Of a DNA stretch of 64,000 nt, positions 50,001 through 61,071 are shown piece by piece. A model generated the notes under the pieces. It ran no database searches and was not told the DNA's origin. It saw only the letters and a program-made list of their open reading frames with translations. A program made the translations under genes and the position numbers. The stretch lies in the NCBI GenBank assembly GCA_000708835.1, contig DF237018.1:176589-240588 (forward strand), read 5' to 3'. Positions within the stretch are counted from its first letter, which is position 1. Each line of letters starts with the position of its first letter. This DNA is from Klebsormidium nitens (Eukaryota > Streptophyta > Klebsormidiophyceae > Klebsormidiales > Klebsormidiaceae).

Positions 50001-52087
50001 TCAGGGCAGGGTAATGACAAACGAGCGAGAAACAAATGTAAACGCAGAAGCCAAAGCATGAGATGGATTCGTCTCCGGCCTGGCGCATAAAGTACCCTGA
50101 AGACAGAGACGTCAGGAGCACTTTCGTCAGGAGCATTTCTCTCAGCCAGCCAGAGTGAAAGAGCAACTTCTATCGAACATTGTTCAGCTCACATCAAAAA
50201 CTCCCTTGACTGCTTTTAGACAAGTCAAAGAAAGTAATTGACCGACAAATAAAGGAGGAGGAGTATGACCTCGCACAAAAATCATGCAATCTTCGTCGTG
50301 ATCACAACAGTTGCCTCACCTTCTTGTCGTCCATCAGGTAAAAGTAGCTGAAGTTGACGTGCATCATGTCGATTGCGTTGCTGTCCTTGGGCACGAAGCA
50401 CGCGCCTTCCCGCCGGTCGCAGAACACGTATCCATGGTAGTTGCGCACCCAACCCGTTATCGGCATTAGAACTTTGTCCGCCAGCGTGTTGAGCACGATT
50501 CCGCCAGAAACCTTGAATCTGCGAGACAGAGAGTATACAATGCGCGGCCTGGCTTTGTCAGCGGGTCTCTCGACTTTTCTTGAAGTCGGAAATCTTTTGA
50601 GAAGGCGCGCTTGCCCCAGTGGAACCCAGCAGGTTTGGTTCAGCCTGTCTCACGTCAACTTTTCTGATCACCCTTTTGAATACAAACCCTTACATGAAAA
50701 CACATTCAACACAATAATCAAGACCTGGAGCTATCTGTCCAAGCACTCAATATGGTCAGTGTCTGGGTCACGGTCAGGTTGTAAAGGCTGTTGTGGGTTC
50801 GGTGTTCTCTTTGTTTCGGGGGTATCGGCCCTGCTGACCCTATTGTGTAAGAGTCTTCCATGAGATGTGTCTTCCCCATTAGGCTTGGCGTGCGCATGAA
50901 AAACGGAGATTCCTGTCGATAAAGACCTGTATCTATGCCAACTATAAGCTCTATCCACATATCCCCATCACGTATCTTAGAACTTGGTCGAAAAGTCTGA
51001 ACCTTCTGTCCTGAGGTCACCGCATGAGTTCCTGACCACTCATCAACCTCTGTTCTTCAAGAAAGACTTTCTGAACCTCCTTTCCTGAGTCCCCACCAAG
51101 CTAGTGCCGATTGATGTTGGCGGTATCAAACAGCACAACGTTTCTTCCCATCACCTCTGCCCACATGACTCAATTCTGACCGCTGTACTCACCTTTCTCC
51201 AGACGGGGGGATCCAGCTCAGGCATGTACATCTTAATTGCATAATCCTGCTTGTACCGCTGCGTCGCCCTGTCTTTGGCAGCCGCCAACTCTTCATCTTT
51301 CCGTTCCGCCAACTGCAAAAAGATGCTGAAACTGAGAGACTAATGCAGACATCCAGTTCCAGTTGGCCAACAGCAAGACTCTCTCGAAGGTGGTCTCCTT
51401 TTTCCCCTTTCAAAGTTCTGTGCATACATCAGCGCGGTCAGGGAAGCTGGATTGACTGGGCTTTCTTTGACTTGACTCTGTTTGGTTGCGACATACCACG
51501 CCAACTCAAGAGCTGGATGCTTCAAGGCGTTGAAGAAAAGGATTCACCCTCTACTGCGAATTAGAATTGGGAGACTGTACACTGCTGGGTTTGTGATTGG
51601 GAGACTACAGCGCTCCAAGTCAACAACTCACAACCTCCTCCTGAAATGGATACATATCAACAATCAAGCGCTGAACGCAGGAGGTTTACGGAGAGAGGCT
51701 AGTCCAGGACTTTGTAACATTATCAAAGTGCAATGTGACAACCAGCGCAATGTCCCTTTCCGAGTAGATCATCTACGTCTGCATTTGCCGCATCGCCCGT
51801 GCCATTCCTTACTCTGGCCCCGTCTCTTGCTGATCCCCACCTTCCAACACTCCCCACCGATCAACCACCTCCGCTTTCGGCCGCCATACGGCTGGGTCCT
51901 CTTCGCGAATGACCCGCAGAATCGCGGACAGATCGTCATGCGGATCAATGTGCACAAAAGGCCCCATGCCTCTGCTGCTGCGCAGTGGCGCTGCCGCTGC
52001 TGAGGTTGGCGCAGCCGCTGCTGAGGTCAGCGCGGAGCTAGCCTCGCTCATGCCTGCAATGTGTGTGCCCTCGTCTTTGTCGCTCAT
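47012..52087 (-). CDS. pRiA4b ORF-3-like / MYND zinc-finger fusion protein, copy 1 (two indels against copy 2)
   Basis: Exons: 51967-51869 (an in-frame ATG also at 52087), 51312-51193, 50511 or 50518-50320, 49840-49737, 49247 or 49252-49154, 48357-48094, 47617-47478, 47075-47012. The pRiA4b ORF-3-like domain shows ELDPPVW followed by RK, GWVRNYHGYVF, GWTYDIGDMWRHELEVENIL and GRCPPKDGHGNVRY. These match the family's PPIWRR, GW..HL, YDFGD.WEH and PPED.GG blocks. A Gln/Ala-rich linker follows, then MYND: C-x2-C, C-x2-C, YCSK, and in the last exon ECQTLHWKGGGHKLAC. MYND fingers bind proline-rich peptides. The pRiA4 domain is mostly bacterial and its role is unknown. Against copy 2, exon 2 has one extra A before its donor and exon 5 lacks one base. 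Using AG acceptors 7 nt and 5 nt further in restores frame (358 aa, 398 from 52087). Otherwise the gene is broken. Confidence 0.75.
48688..48801. repeat. Two tandem copies of a 57-bp sequence
   Basis: The copies begin at 48688 and 48745 (both gttgcagatttagacac...) and differ at only two positions. They lie in intron 5 of copy 1 of the pRiA4/MYND gene and are absent from the matching intron of copy 2, so the event is recent. Confidence 0.85.
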
Positions 52088-52712
52088 CTCCGAACTGGAC
52101 CCTTTACCCTGATCCTCCTCACCTGATGCAATGCCAAGCTTGTCCCACTTCCACAAGTCCACTATTGTTGATACCAGGCCTGTCTGACGGCAAATCTACC
52201 ACTTCACAAAGTGCGGAGCGCAGATTGCTGTGTTGCCGCCTTGCTCCAGGAACTCGTGAACCCTTCTTCTAGACCCCTGTCGTTGTAGCCCGCTTTAAAA
52301 ATACCAACAGGGCGGATACCTAGTATCTATGATTGTAGTCTGTATGAACTTTCTAAAATAAAGTCTTGCACGCGCGGCTGGTCAGGTAGCTGTCGCAGAG
52401 GAGCATACGCCTCGAGGGCTAGTCATGGAGTGAACGCTTGATGTCCATCAACTTTCTACAGACAAAGGGAGAACAGAATGAGCAATAAAATCTAGGACCA
52501 GCTCCTACAGGGCTCCTAGTACCTAGTTACAGTAGGCTACTGTAGCTTTGGAAATGAAGAATCAGAAGATGGCAGGAAGATGTGCTGGCATTAACATTTG
52601 TGTGGGCGGAAGATGCAATGTCTTTCTGACTTTGTCACTTTGTCAGTGTCAGTGTCACTGCGTGTCGTGATTGGCTAGCTAGCTTTCCAAGGGGTTCACG
52701 TGGACTTTAGCC

Positions 52713-52775
52713 TTTAGGGTTTTGGGTTACCTTAAAGTTATAGCCAGCCTTTCGAGACAACCAAACCCTAAAACC
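52713..52775. promoter_or_regulatory. Inverted pair of telo-box motifs, unit 2
   Basis: tttagggttttgggtt (52713-52728) faces aaaccctaaaacc (52763-52775). Motifs, order and approximate spacing are conserved with 43586-43641 although the bases between them differ. Confidence 0.6.
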
Positions 52776-52911
52776 AGAGCCAGTGCTAGACTGAGATGAT
52801 CCCCCTTGCTCGTTCAGGCTGAACTTCAGCTGAACATTGCGTGAGTCGGCAGCGTGACCATCCCCTTCACCAAGTGCTGCAGACCTGAAAAGCGCGTGTA
52901 CACTACATGCA

Positions 52912-53182
52912 TACCGTACCAACACGCCGGTTGGGCAGATTTTTGCCCAATAATTAATTACGTACGAATTGAAATTTGGGCAACTCATTTTGGAATTTTT
53001 GAGAATTTGAAATTTTTAGAATATATGCTCGAGAACTCTTTTTCCACCAGCCAAAGTTGATCAGAGATTAAATATTAGAATTTTAATTCATTTGAAAATT
53101 TGGGCAGAATGAAAAAAAGAATAAAAATAGTCAAAATCAAATATAATTAATTGATGCCCAACCGACACGTGTTGGTACGGTA
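52912..53182. mobile_element. MITE-like insertion, 271 bp, with ~26-28 bp terminal inverted repeats
   Basis: The left end (52912-52937) begins taccgtaccaacacg and continues ccggttgggca. The right end (53155-53182) is its reverse complement apart from a 2-nt gap. The interior is strongly AT-rich and noncoding. Unit 1 has only a short unrelated stretch between the same flanks (acctgaaa and gcagtcaacgtgctggcg), so this is an insertion into unit 2. Ends in TA...TA fit a Tc1/mariner-type (Stowaway-like) target site, but a longer target duplication is not evident. Confidence 0.75.
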
Positions 53183-53345
53183 CATACAGCTCCGTTTCAA
53201 TGTTGCAGTCAACGTGCTGGCGCACAAACTTCACGCTCCCTCAGGTGCCCGGTACTTGTGTTCTAAATTTGTGTTTGCTCGAAGGCGAGTGACAATTGGG
53301 ACTCACCCAGAACGCGCCCCGCGTTGCATCAAATGCTTGTCAGAG

Positions 53346-54245
53346 ATGTTGAAGATGGATACTGTCAAACTTACCATTCTGCGTGGCACACTGGAGGAAG
53401 ACAATCCCCTCTCGCTCCTCCGCGGCAATGAGCACATATGGTCCAAGGTGTTTGGCCTAGTTGACACCTGGTATGAGGAGCACATAGATCGGAAGTCCGT
53501 CGCATTCGACTTGTTAGAGGTCCTTGACTCTGAAGAGAGGCCGCGCACCTTTCGCTCTGTGCTAGTCTCCTTCCCAGAGCCCCAGGGCATCCATATCAAC
53601 ATGATGCCTATCAAACTGTTCGAGCTCGACGAAACTGTCCCAGCAAACTGCCAGCAATACGTAGACTGCATTGAAATCTGTGCGGACGAAACGCGCCCGA
53701 GAAAGTTCAACCGCGTCGCATACTTGACGATCCACGAGAGTGTCGTCCCCGTGGGAGAAGCGCAGCGCCGGCCTGGGCTACACATTGAGCAGCCCGGCGG
53801 GATTCGGGACGGCGGCTCGGCTCAGCCCCTTGAGTTTGGGGAGTATTACTGGGGGAGGGGTTGGAAGGAAGCAGGCTGCAACGAATTCTTCGAAGGTATT
53901 TACATGGCTTCCAATGTCAGCGATTCTTGCACCGTGTGGCCGGTGTTGATCAACAACCCGACCGAGGTGTCGGACCGCCATGGGAGCATTGAGCACATGA
54001 GGGAGCGCTTGGGCCCTGGACGCAACCTGGCAGCGGGAGAGTTGTGCTGGTTCACCGACCGCACGCCGCACGAGGCGAACCCCCTGAAAGCCCCCTCCGA
54101 TGACCCCGGCGCAAAGTTCAGAGCCAGGAGCTTTTTCCGCTTAGTGGTGGGGCAAATCTCGGTGTGGTACTCCAAGCACAACACTCCAAACCCGTTGGGG
54201 GTGCTGCCGGACGCGCCAATCTCGGACGAGGACAAGTTCAGTTGA
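53346..54245 (+). CDS. Uncharacterised single-exon protein, copy 2 (intact reference copy)
   Basis: 299 aa, no introns, closely similar to copy 1 from MLKMDTVKLTIL onward. Variation is concentrated around residues 55-70, where copy 1 has an Arg/Ser/Pro-rich stretch and this copy LLEVLDSEERP. Here the C-terminus ends NTPNPLGVLPDAPISDEDKF then S, acidic and colinear with the expected frame. The shared histidines (GLHIEQPGG and RTPHEANP) and the strings ELCWFTDRTPHE and FFRLVVGQIS are kept. The frame stays open upstream to an ATG at 53154. That ATG lies in the right inverted repeat of the MITE-like element and the extra residues are not shared with copy 1, so 53346 is preferred. Function unknown. 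Having both copies conserved argues for a real protein. Confidence 0.87.
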   Translation: MLKMDTVKLTILRGTLEEDNPLSLLRGNEHIWSKVFGLVDTWYEEHIDRKSVAFDLLEVLDSEERPRTFRSVLVSFPEPQGIHINMMPIKLFELDETVPANCQQYVDCIEICADETRPRKFNRVAYLTIHESVVPVGEAQRRPGLHIEQPGGIRDGGSAQPLEFGEYYWGRGWKEAGCNEFFEGIYMASNVSDSCTVWPVLINNPTEVSDRHGSIEHMRERLGPGRNLAAGELCWFTDRTPHEANPLKAPSDDPGAKFRARSFFRLVVGQISVWYSKHNTPNPLGVLPDAPISDEDKFS

Positions 54246-56182
54246 AAGGTGAGGACTCGCACGTTAATCTGTTACCCAGATTCAGTGGCTGTCAGCTGAC
54301 CTGTGGTGAAAGAAGTGCCAGAGCTCCAAAGATGCACCTGAGTTGTTCTGAAGAAAGAATGGCTAAGCCGTGTGAAGACATCCAGAGGAGGTAGCCCACC
54401 TTGAAACATTGCTAACAGGTTGTTTAGGCTGCCTGCTTCTCGTAACTCGTGAGTGATTTACAAGTGCTGATTCCTGGGCCAAGTAGATCAAACTCGTTTG
54501 AAACTGGCTCACTTATTTCGAACCACTCCAGGCAGTCAGTGTGCTTCCGCCTTCTTTGGTGTCTGCAATTTGAAATGAAAGTGTGAGGTTCGCAGGCGTT
54601 TGTAGGCAGTCCAAGATCACTAGCGAGATCCTCTAGAGTCTGTCCTGGGACACCATTTACTTACTTGTGTATACTGCACCTTTGATTCCAGGATAAGATG
54701 GGTAGGAATCTGTGAGTGCTTGCCAGTTTTGGCTGGGCGTCTTGCATCAAGGATGCGGACAAGACCTGAATGTTTTTGTCAGAAACATCTTCAACTGCCA
54801 GGTAGATCAGCTGATGATGCTGACTTCTCGACTCCTTCCTTTCGCATACAAGACTCTTTCAAGTAGAGGAGACAGTCTGATCATTGGGGTACATATGCAA
54901 ATCCGTTCTGGTCTATAAGCCTTGTCATGGTATGTATATGCAGATGGGACACTCTGCATGACCGGGTGACTGGTCAGAATTTTTGGCTGACGCTTGAGGG
55001 CGACCTGCCAAGCTTGGGGCTAGACTTGAGAAGAGGTGATGAGCACATCAAGCACAGTGTTGACATCTCTTTCTGCTCAAGCTTAGAGGGGCGCTCTGTA
55101 CACTTGAGAGACACTTTGTGGGGTTCCCCAACAAGAACACTATCAGGGGGTCAGAAATGGCCAGCGCTCAGCCGCCCCTATAAAGCTTTAGGTAAGAATT
55201 TTGGTGTTGATTATTCATCCGGTGACGCGGCATTACTAGCAGGAGGAGCATCGAGTGCTTTCCAGGTGTACATTAACCCAGCCGGCACAGTGACTGTTGA
55301 TTAAAAGTTTTGAGCAGCACTATAGTATGTAGAGCAATCGTGGTTGAGTAGAGAGTGCGTCGTTGGAAGCTGATCCTAATAGATTGAGTCTGCATGATGA
55401 GGTAGTGACTGGTAGTAGACAAGAGTCTGAAAACTCTGCATAAAACCAATGCCAGCGCATGCATGAGGAGCATATTCAAAACGCATATATAGCAACCAGC
55501 GTAAGATTTCTATTATATGGCACACGTGACCGCAGTTGTTTCATGATTATTGTGATTGTACATGACGTACCAAGGCGGCTGACCCGTCGTTGGCCGCGGC
55601 CTTAATTCCGGCCATGCATGTCCGAAGTTGGTATACTTAAAGCGGTAAGATGGATCCGAGACGCGAATTGATTTAATTAATTGTTTATACCTTTCACTGA
55701 ATCATGATTAGCCTTATGAGCTAGCTAACCTCGAGTACTAAGTTGGGCCAGGTCAAAGATATGCATGGAAATCAGCGGTATGCCACGGCCATCATTGTGA
55801 CCATCATGCGCAGTAAGCAAGCACACGTACCTGGCATCGGTGACGAAATGCCACCTCGAAGTACTGCCAGATTCATTCAAGGCGCCATGACCCGACCCAT
55901 GCACAGGCTCTGATCCGTCACAAACGATCAACGTAAGGCTGGTCGGATTTGCACGCCGCTGAATACCTCAGATGCCTCTCCTTTATACTTATAGGGCAAC
56001 ACTTACGCCGGAAATGTTCGTGGGACTCAACGATGAAGTTCGATAATGCGTGCCTGTAAGGCACAGGCCTGCCAGAAACAACGCCGCCCCTTTCGAAAGT
56101 TTGAACCTGGGCCTGTTCTCAGCACGATTACCGCAACACGCATCGCATGTCACCCCCAACGTATTAATGCCGAATGAACGCT
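54246..56182. other. 3' flank and spacer of unit 2, no further gene seen
   Basis: 54.25-55.31 kb matches the 3' flank of copy 1; the remainder is AT-richer spacer. No supported ORF, RNA gene or transposon protein is seen. Confidence 0.5.
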
Positions 56183-59100
56183 TCATCCTTTTGGGACGCA
56201 CGCAAGCTTGTGACGCCCTTCCTTCCAATGAAGAGTTTGACACTCCCTGCACGTAGGGTGAGGAGTGGTTGGCCATACTCAAACGAGCAGACCTTAAGTA
56301 GCAGAACACTTCACTCTCTTTGCAATCACAAGGAACGACGTCTCTCGCCGAATGCCGCTGATGACCTTCTCACCTGAATTCCACGAACGCAACCGAATGG
56401 GTTGCCACCAACGAGAACTACGGCTTACAGCCATGCTTCGAGAACCGGAACCAACGGAACGACCCGGCCTTATCCCTCTATCTTTCCAACCCTTGAGGGG
56501 TACATCAAGGTGAAAGCCATCTGCACTTCGACAAGGGCGCTCCGCCTAAAGTACAGAAACGAAGGGAATGGGACAGCCTGGACTGGAAACACGACGAAAA
56601 CAGAGGCAACGTGAGAGGGCACGCGTGCGCGTCTCACTTGGAGCAGTAGCGCAGTACTCGGCAGCGGCCGCATCGGCTCTGCGCGTCTGGCTTGCCACAG
56701 TTCGCGCAGAGCGAAAGGTCCTTCTTGTCCGCGCGCGTGGAGATGGTCTCTGTTAGGGTGGGGCCGTTGGAAAAACCCTGGAGAGGATGAGCTAAACTTG
56801 GCAAAAGCGAACGGCAGGGTCGAACAGGTGTCGAGCCAACAAGGGGAAAAGTTTTTTCAGTTACGGTTGCTGTAATCAGCTTGCGTGAATAGTATCTGAA
56901 TTACAAGCCTGCAAATCACAAGTTTGCGCTAGAATCCCACGTCGAGATGGGTCTCTGAACCAAAGTTTGTGGACCTCCCCGTTCATTTTAGCATTTGACC
57001 TTGTCAAAGAGGCCGCTAAAAGGCAATCTGGACACGTGGCGCTTTGTTCGGCGTCTCAAGCTACTTCATGATCTCCAACGCAAGGAGACCACTTGACCCT
57101 TAGTCTGTGCATTCCTTCAGCACTCCCCGGAATGCTGTGCGCGCTTCATACACGTCAAAAGTTGTCATGCGCACATGACCCCAGATACGCATCCGTCTCG
57201 AAGACAATTTTGCCCACTTTCCGCCCATATCAAAACAACACTAATTCAACAAATGCTCACCTGCAAATTTTCGACGACACGCTGCCCCTTCCCCACCCGC
57301 CCCCTAAGCAGGTCCCCCAGGTTGCCCCCGAAACCCCCCAGTTGCGTAGTGTACATTTTCGACCCGGACTGTGTGCTAGCTGTCGATGCTAACGCTTCTT
57401 TCAGCGCCTGTTGCCGTTCTGCTAGGTTGAACTCGGTGAAGTCGAAGCGGCCGGTTACGTTGCACGCCTCGCCGCACTCGGCGAGCTTCTTGCGGTACTC
57501 CGGGTGCTTCTTGTTTTTCAGGATCTGCGCAAAGGAAGAGCGCATTGGGGGCAGTTGAAAAACTTCAGGATTCTCGATTCCATCTCAAACCTCAGTAACT
57601 TGATTGCACGTGAGGTATGCGGAAACGAAGATCTCCTGACTCGTCAGAATAGCAAGTCGCGAAAAAGGGGGGATCGAATGAATTGCATTCGAAAGTCCTG
57701 AAACTGATTTCGGTGACCGGTTGGCCGTCTTGATATACTTCCCGAAATGCAAGTTAGGCCAAGCCCCGGCAATTGTCAAACAACCGACGGCCTTTGTCAG
57801 CGCCTTGCAGAACGGTGATCTGGTATCATAGCCAATGCAAAGCTTAAGATTATCTACAAATCCTCTTCGAGCTTCAAACTGGTTTCTACAAAGTAAGGGT
57901 GCGGACTTGTTGCGGCCAAAGCGTGTGACGTGTTCCAAGGCCCCAAGAAACAACGAAGCTCAAAGGCTCGCACGAAGCAACTGAAAGCACCAGCAAATCC
58001 GATTTGGGTATACCGTTTCCAAGTCGTCCAATCGGGGAAGGAATCCTTGCGGACTTTACGTCAAAGGACAGAGGCCTTTAAAGAGGGGCACAGAATTTGA
58101 ACGGCAGAAGTCCAGGTCGGGAACAAGGCTATGGCGCAACCCCTTGGGGTTGAACCAATTCTCAACAAAAAAGTCGCTCAGAAGTCGGGGAAACGAAGGA
58201 ATTCGAAGGAGCATGACCGCAATCTTTGGTCATCTCTTCGATCCGTTCCTTCAAATTATAAGCTAGACCAGTCACCTGCAGCGTCTTGTTGTACCGGACG
58301 TTGCCGTGACCGTCTTCCGGGGGACATCTCCCGCTGCCTTCCAGCAGCTCGCAGGCGCCCGTTGACTCCTCTGGGCTGCAGCGAGCATCCGAAAGATTGT
58401 CTTATTCAGTCCAAGAGTGAAGACACCGCTTCGCAGCATCATTTAGTTGTCGCCATTCTCGTTCGTCTGGGGCAGTTGAGCGAACCTGCTGCAGTTTTCT
58501 CGGGACTCGAAGGAGCCGGCTTCTGACGATTTGCGGCCACTTTTGCATAAGAGGACTCAAACCACTGATGCTTGCCCTCTTCAGGCTGCGACCACTTTTC
58601 TAGATTGACGCTGACTGGAGGCGAACGTTATATCACTGTTTAGAGAGTCTCTGTTGTACGGACAACTGAAATCAAGGACTCACGCAGCGACCGGCGCTGT
58701 AACGAGAGTCAGTGATTGAAGACAAGGGGTAAGAGGACCCACCTCAAAATGTCTTCGACTTCGAGCTCGTGGCGCCACATGTCCCCAATGTCGTACGTCC
58801 ACCCCAGACGAGCGCCTTTTTCCGTCAGCAAGTCGCCGAGCTTGTACTGCACAGTTGCAGCACAATGGGACACGTCAGGAGTACTATACATACTCCAGAC
58901 TCTGCGCACCGCTGCGACAGGGAGCTTCGATTAGAGAAGAAGGGTGTTCCTTTGACCCTGAATTTGTCTGCAAAGGCACGCTTCGCCACATTCTGACGAA
59001 CTTGTGTCAGGCAAGGCATTGACAGCCGATGCGCCCACAAGAGGAGTGCCGAAGCGTCGGTGGCAACTTGACTTGCCAGAGCTCGGAGTACGTCGTCTCT

Positions 59101-61071
59101 AAAGATTTGAGTGCAAAGTCTCCCGGAATCAAATAGCCAGCAATCAATGCCCCCCCCCGAGCACAGAGTCACTTTTGTCCAACATTGCTAAGCATACCAA
59201 GGACTCTCATGCACTCGGTCTGGTCTCTGTCCCCTGGATAAATAGAAGACAGACAGAAAGGTAAGGAGACAGCCCTCACTTTAGAAGTACACAGATGCAC
59301 TTATCCTTTTTCTTCAACCGCCCCACCTTCTTGTCGTCCATTAGTACCTTCAGCTGAACTTGCCGTGCATCATTACAATCGCTTTGAAAACAATTCAATA
59401 TCAAAAAGTCAGGAGAAATTGCTCTTTTTCCCCGCAGCTCTCTCACTCTTTTATCGTCCATCAGGTAGAAGTAGCTGAAGTTGACGTGCATCATGTCGAT
59501 TGCGTTGCTGTCCTTGGGCCCGAAGCACGCGCCCTCCCTCCGGTCGCAAAACACATACCCGTGGTAGTTGCGCACCCACCCCATTAATGGCATCAGAACT
59601 TTGTCGGCCAGCGTGTTGAGCACGATTCCGCCGGAAACCTTGAACCTGGAAATGGAGAATGGAATTTCTTGCCGCAGCCAGCTTTGATCAGCGGGTTGCT
59701 TATCAGCCTTGTTAGTCAACTGTTTCCCGGAAGAGAGTGATACGCTCTTGAACCTGTTGAAAACAGCAGGAGGTTTGTTCCCGTGCTCAGCCTCATCCAT
59801 ATCAGCTTTTCCGAGTCATTGTATTGTGGTAGAAGGCTTACAGTGAGAGACTTGTATCGAACCTGGGAGCTATGTTCTGAGGCACTCAACTTGGTTAACT
59901 GGCTTGTGAGGTCAGGTTGTGAAGACTGGCGAAAGCTTCCTGTTCTTTCACTTCGACAGATCCCCCGCTTGTGTCGGTTGTTCTCATTCCTCTACTGTCC
60001 TTGGGTGTCAAAGCGGCGTGCGTGCGCATGTCACTAACTTGATGGAAAATCCGACAGCTGAGCTGTACCAGGTACAAGGATATTTCTGTGGATCATACTC
60101 AGGAGAACTTGGAAAAGAAAAACATCAGCCCTGGGTCAGAAGGTCTGAAACAATGCCCGGAGCTCACTGCTTCCACCCCTGTCTTTCATTGACAATATCT
60201 ACTTGTTCCCCAAGTTCCACCAAGCTGGCAATATCAACGTGCACACTTTTTGCTTCTGCCACGAGACTTGAAGCTGAGCGCTAAGTCACCTTCTCCGGAC
60301 GGTTGGATCGAGCTCAGGCATGTACATATTTATCACATAATCCTGCTTGTACCGCTGCATTGCCCCGTCTTTGGCAGCTGCCAACGCTGCATCTTTCCGT
60401 TCCGCCAACTGCAAGAAGATGCGCGAAGCGAGCCGCTGATGCACAATCCCAGTTTGTGTCGGCATAACCCTCTCAAAGGTGGTCTCCTTTCCCTTCCAGA
60501 GTTCTGAGCAAGTATTAGCGCAGAGAAGCCCGGATGAGTGGCGACCCCAAATCGACTTCATCCAAACGCAACATACCCTGCCAAGTCAAGGACTTACTGC
60601 TTCAATGTATTCAAAGAGGATAGACACTCTGTATCGCTGAACGGACCTGGAAGCCTTTGCAACCTGTTGGAGCCTGTTTGGGAGACTTCAGTGCTGGAGT
60701 TCAAGAGCTCACACCCCCTTCTGACATGTTGAAGCATACCAATGATCGAGGGCTAAACGCAGGAGTCTTACGAGGAAAGGCTGATCAACGCAAGTGTCAC
60801 AAAGCTACCACCCAATATGGCGACCACCGCAATGCTTGCCTTCTTGATAAACTGCACTTCAGGCGTGTCCCTCCCTGAGTAAATCATCTGCGTCTGCATT
60901 TGCCGCATCGCCCGCGCCATTCCCGATTCCGGCCCCGTCTCTTGCCGGTCCCCGCCTTCCAACACTCCCCACCTCCGCTTTCGGCCGCCATACGGCTGGG
61001 TCCTCTTCGCGAATGACCCGCATTATTGCGGACGAGTCGTCGCGCGGATCGATGCGCACAAAAGGCCCCAT
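56183..61071 (-). CDS. pRiA4b ORF-3-like / MYND zinc-finger fusion protein, copy 2 (intact)
   Basis: Exons: 61071-60973, 60408-60290, 59645-59447, 58846-58743, 58375-58276, 57524-57261, 56777-56638, 56246-56183. All GT-AG, all in frame, 362 aa. The start MGPFVRIDPRDD is the first in-frame ATG and is shared with copy 1; the longer start of copy 1 is lost here (Met to Leu plus a deletion). Domain order: short N-terminal segment with a charged coiled stretch (LAERKDAALAAAKDGAMQRY); pRiA4b ORF-3-like domain (ELDPTV, GWVRNYHGYVF, YDIGDMWRHELEVEDIL, SGRCPPEDGHGNVRY); a linker with KKHPEYRKKLAECGEAC, FDFTEFNLAERQQALKEA; and a C-terminal MYND finger (CANCGKPDAQSRCGRCRVLR, YCSK, ECQTLHWKEGRHKLAC). No signal peptide, so probably cytosolic or nuclear. 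Role unknown; MYND suggests protein binding. Divergent from whatever lies beyond 61.7 kb. Confidence 0.87.

Larger units (their letters stand above)
43580..52705. repeat. Tandem segmental duplication, unit 1 (~9.1 kb, two genes)
   Basis: Unit 1 carries the single-exon gene (43923-44849, +) and the pRiA4/MYND gene (47012-52087, -). The same order, orientation and exon structure recur in unit 2. Homology is high in exons, clear but gapped in introns and in the 3' flank of the + gene (for example acgcttgagggc plus ccaagcttgggg near 45.55 and 55.0 kb), and patchy in the intergenic part. The left edge is the telo-box pair (43586 aligned with 52713). The right edge is the CCAAT/G-box block (52.67 kb aligned with 61.69 kb). 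Confidence 0.85.
52088..53345. promoter_or_regulatory. Divergent promoter region between pRiA4/MYND copy 1 (-) and single-exon copy 2 (+)
   Basis: It holds the 5' flank of the MYND gene to about 52.7 kb and the promoter of the + gene from 52.71 kb. An inverted CCAAT (ttgattggct-like: gtgattggctagc, ~52667) and a G-box cacgtg (52697-52702) recur at the same place upstream of MYND copy 2. A MITE-like element interrupts the + promoter at 52912-53182. Confidence 0.6.

Noticed and set aside
53151-53345. N-terminal extension of single-exon copy 2 from ATG 53154
   Set aside because: The ATG is inside a MITE-like inverted repeat and the extension is not conserved in copy 1.
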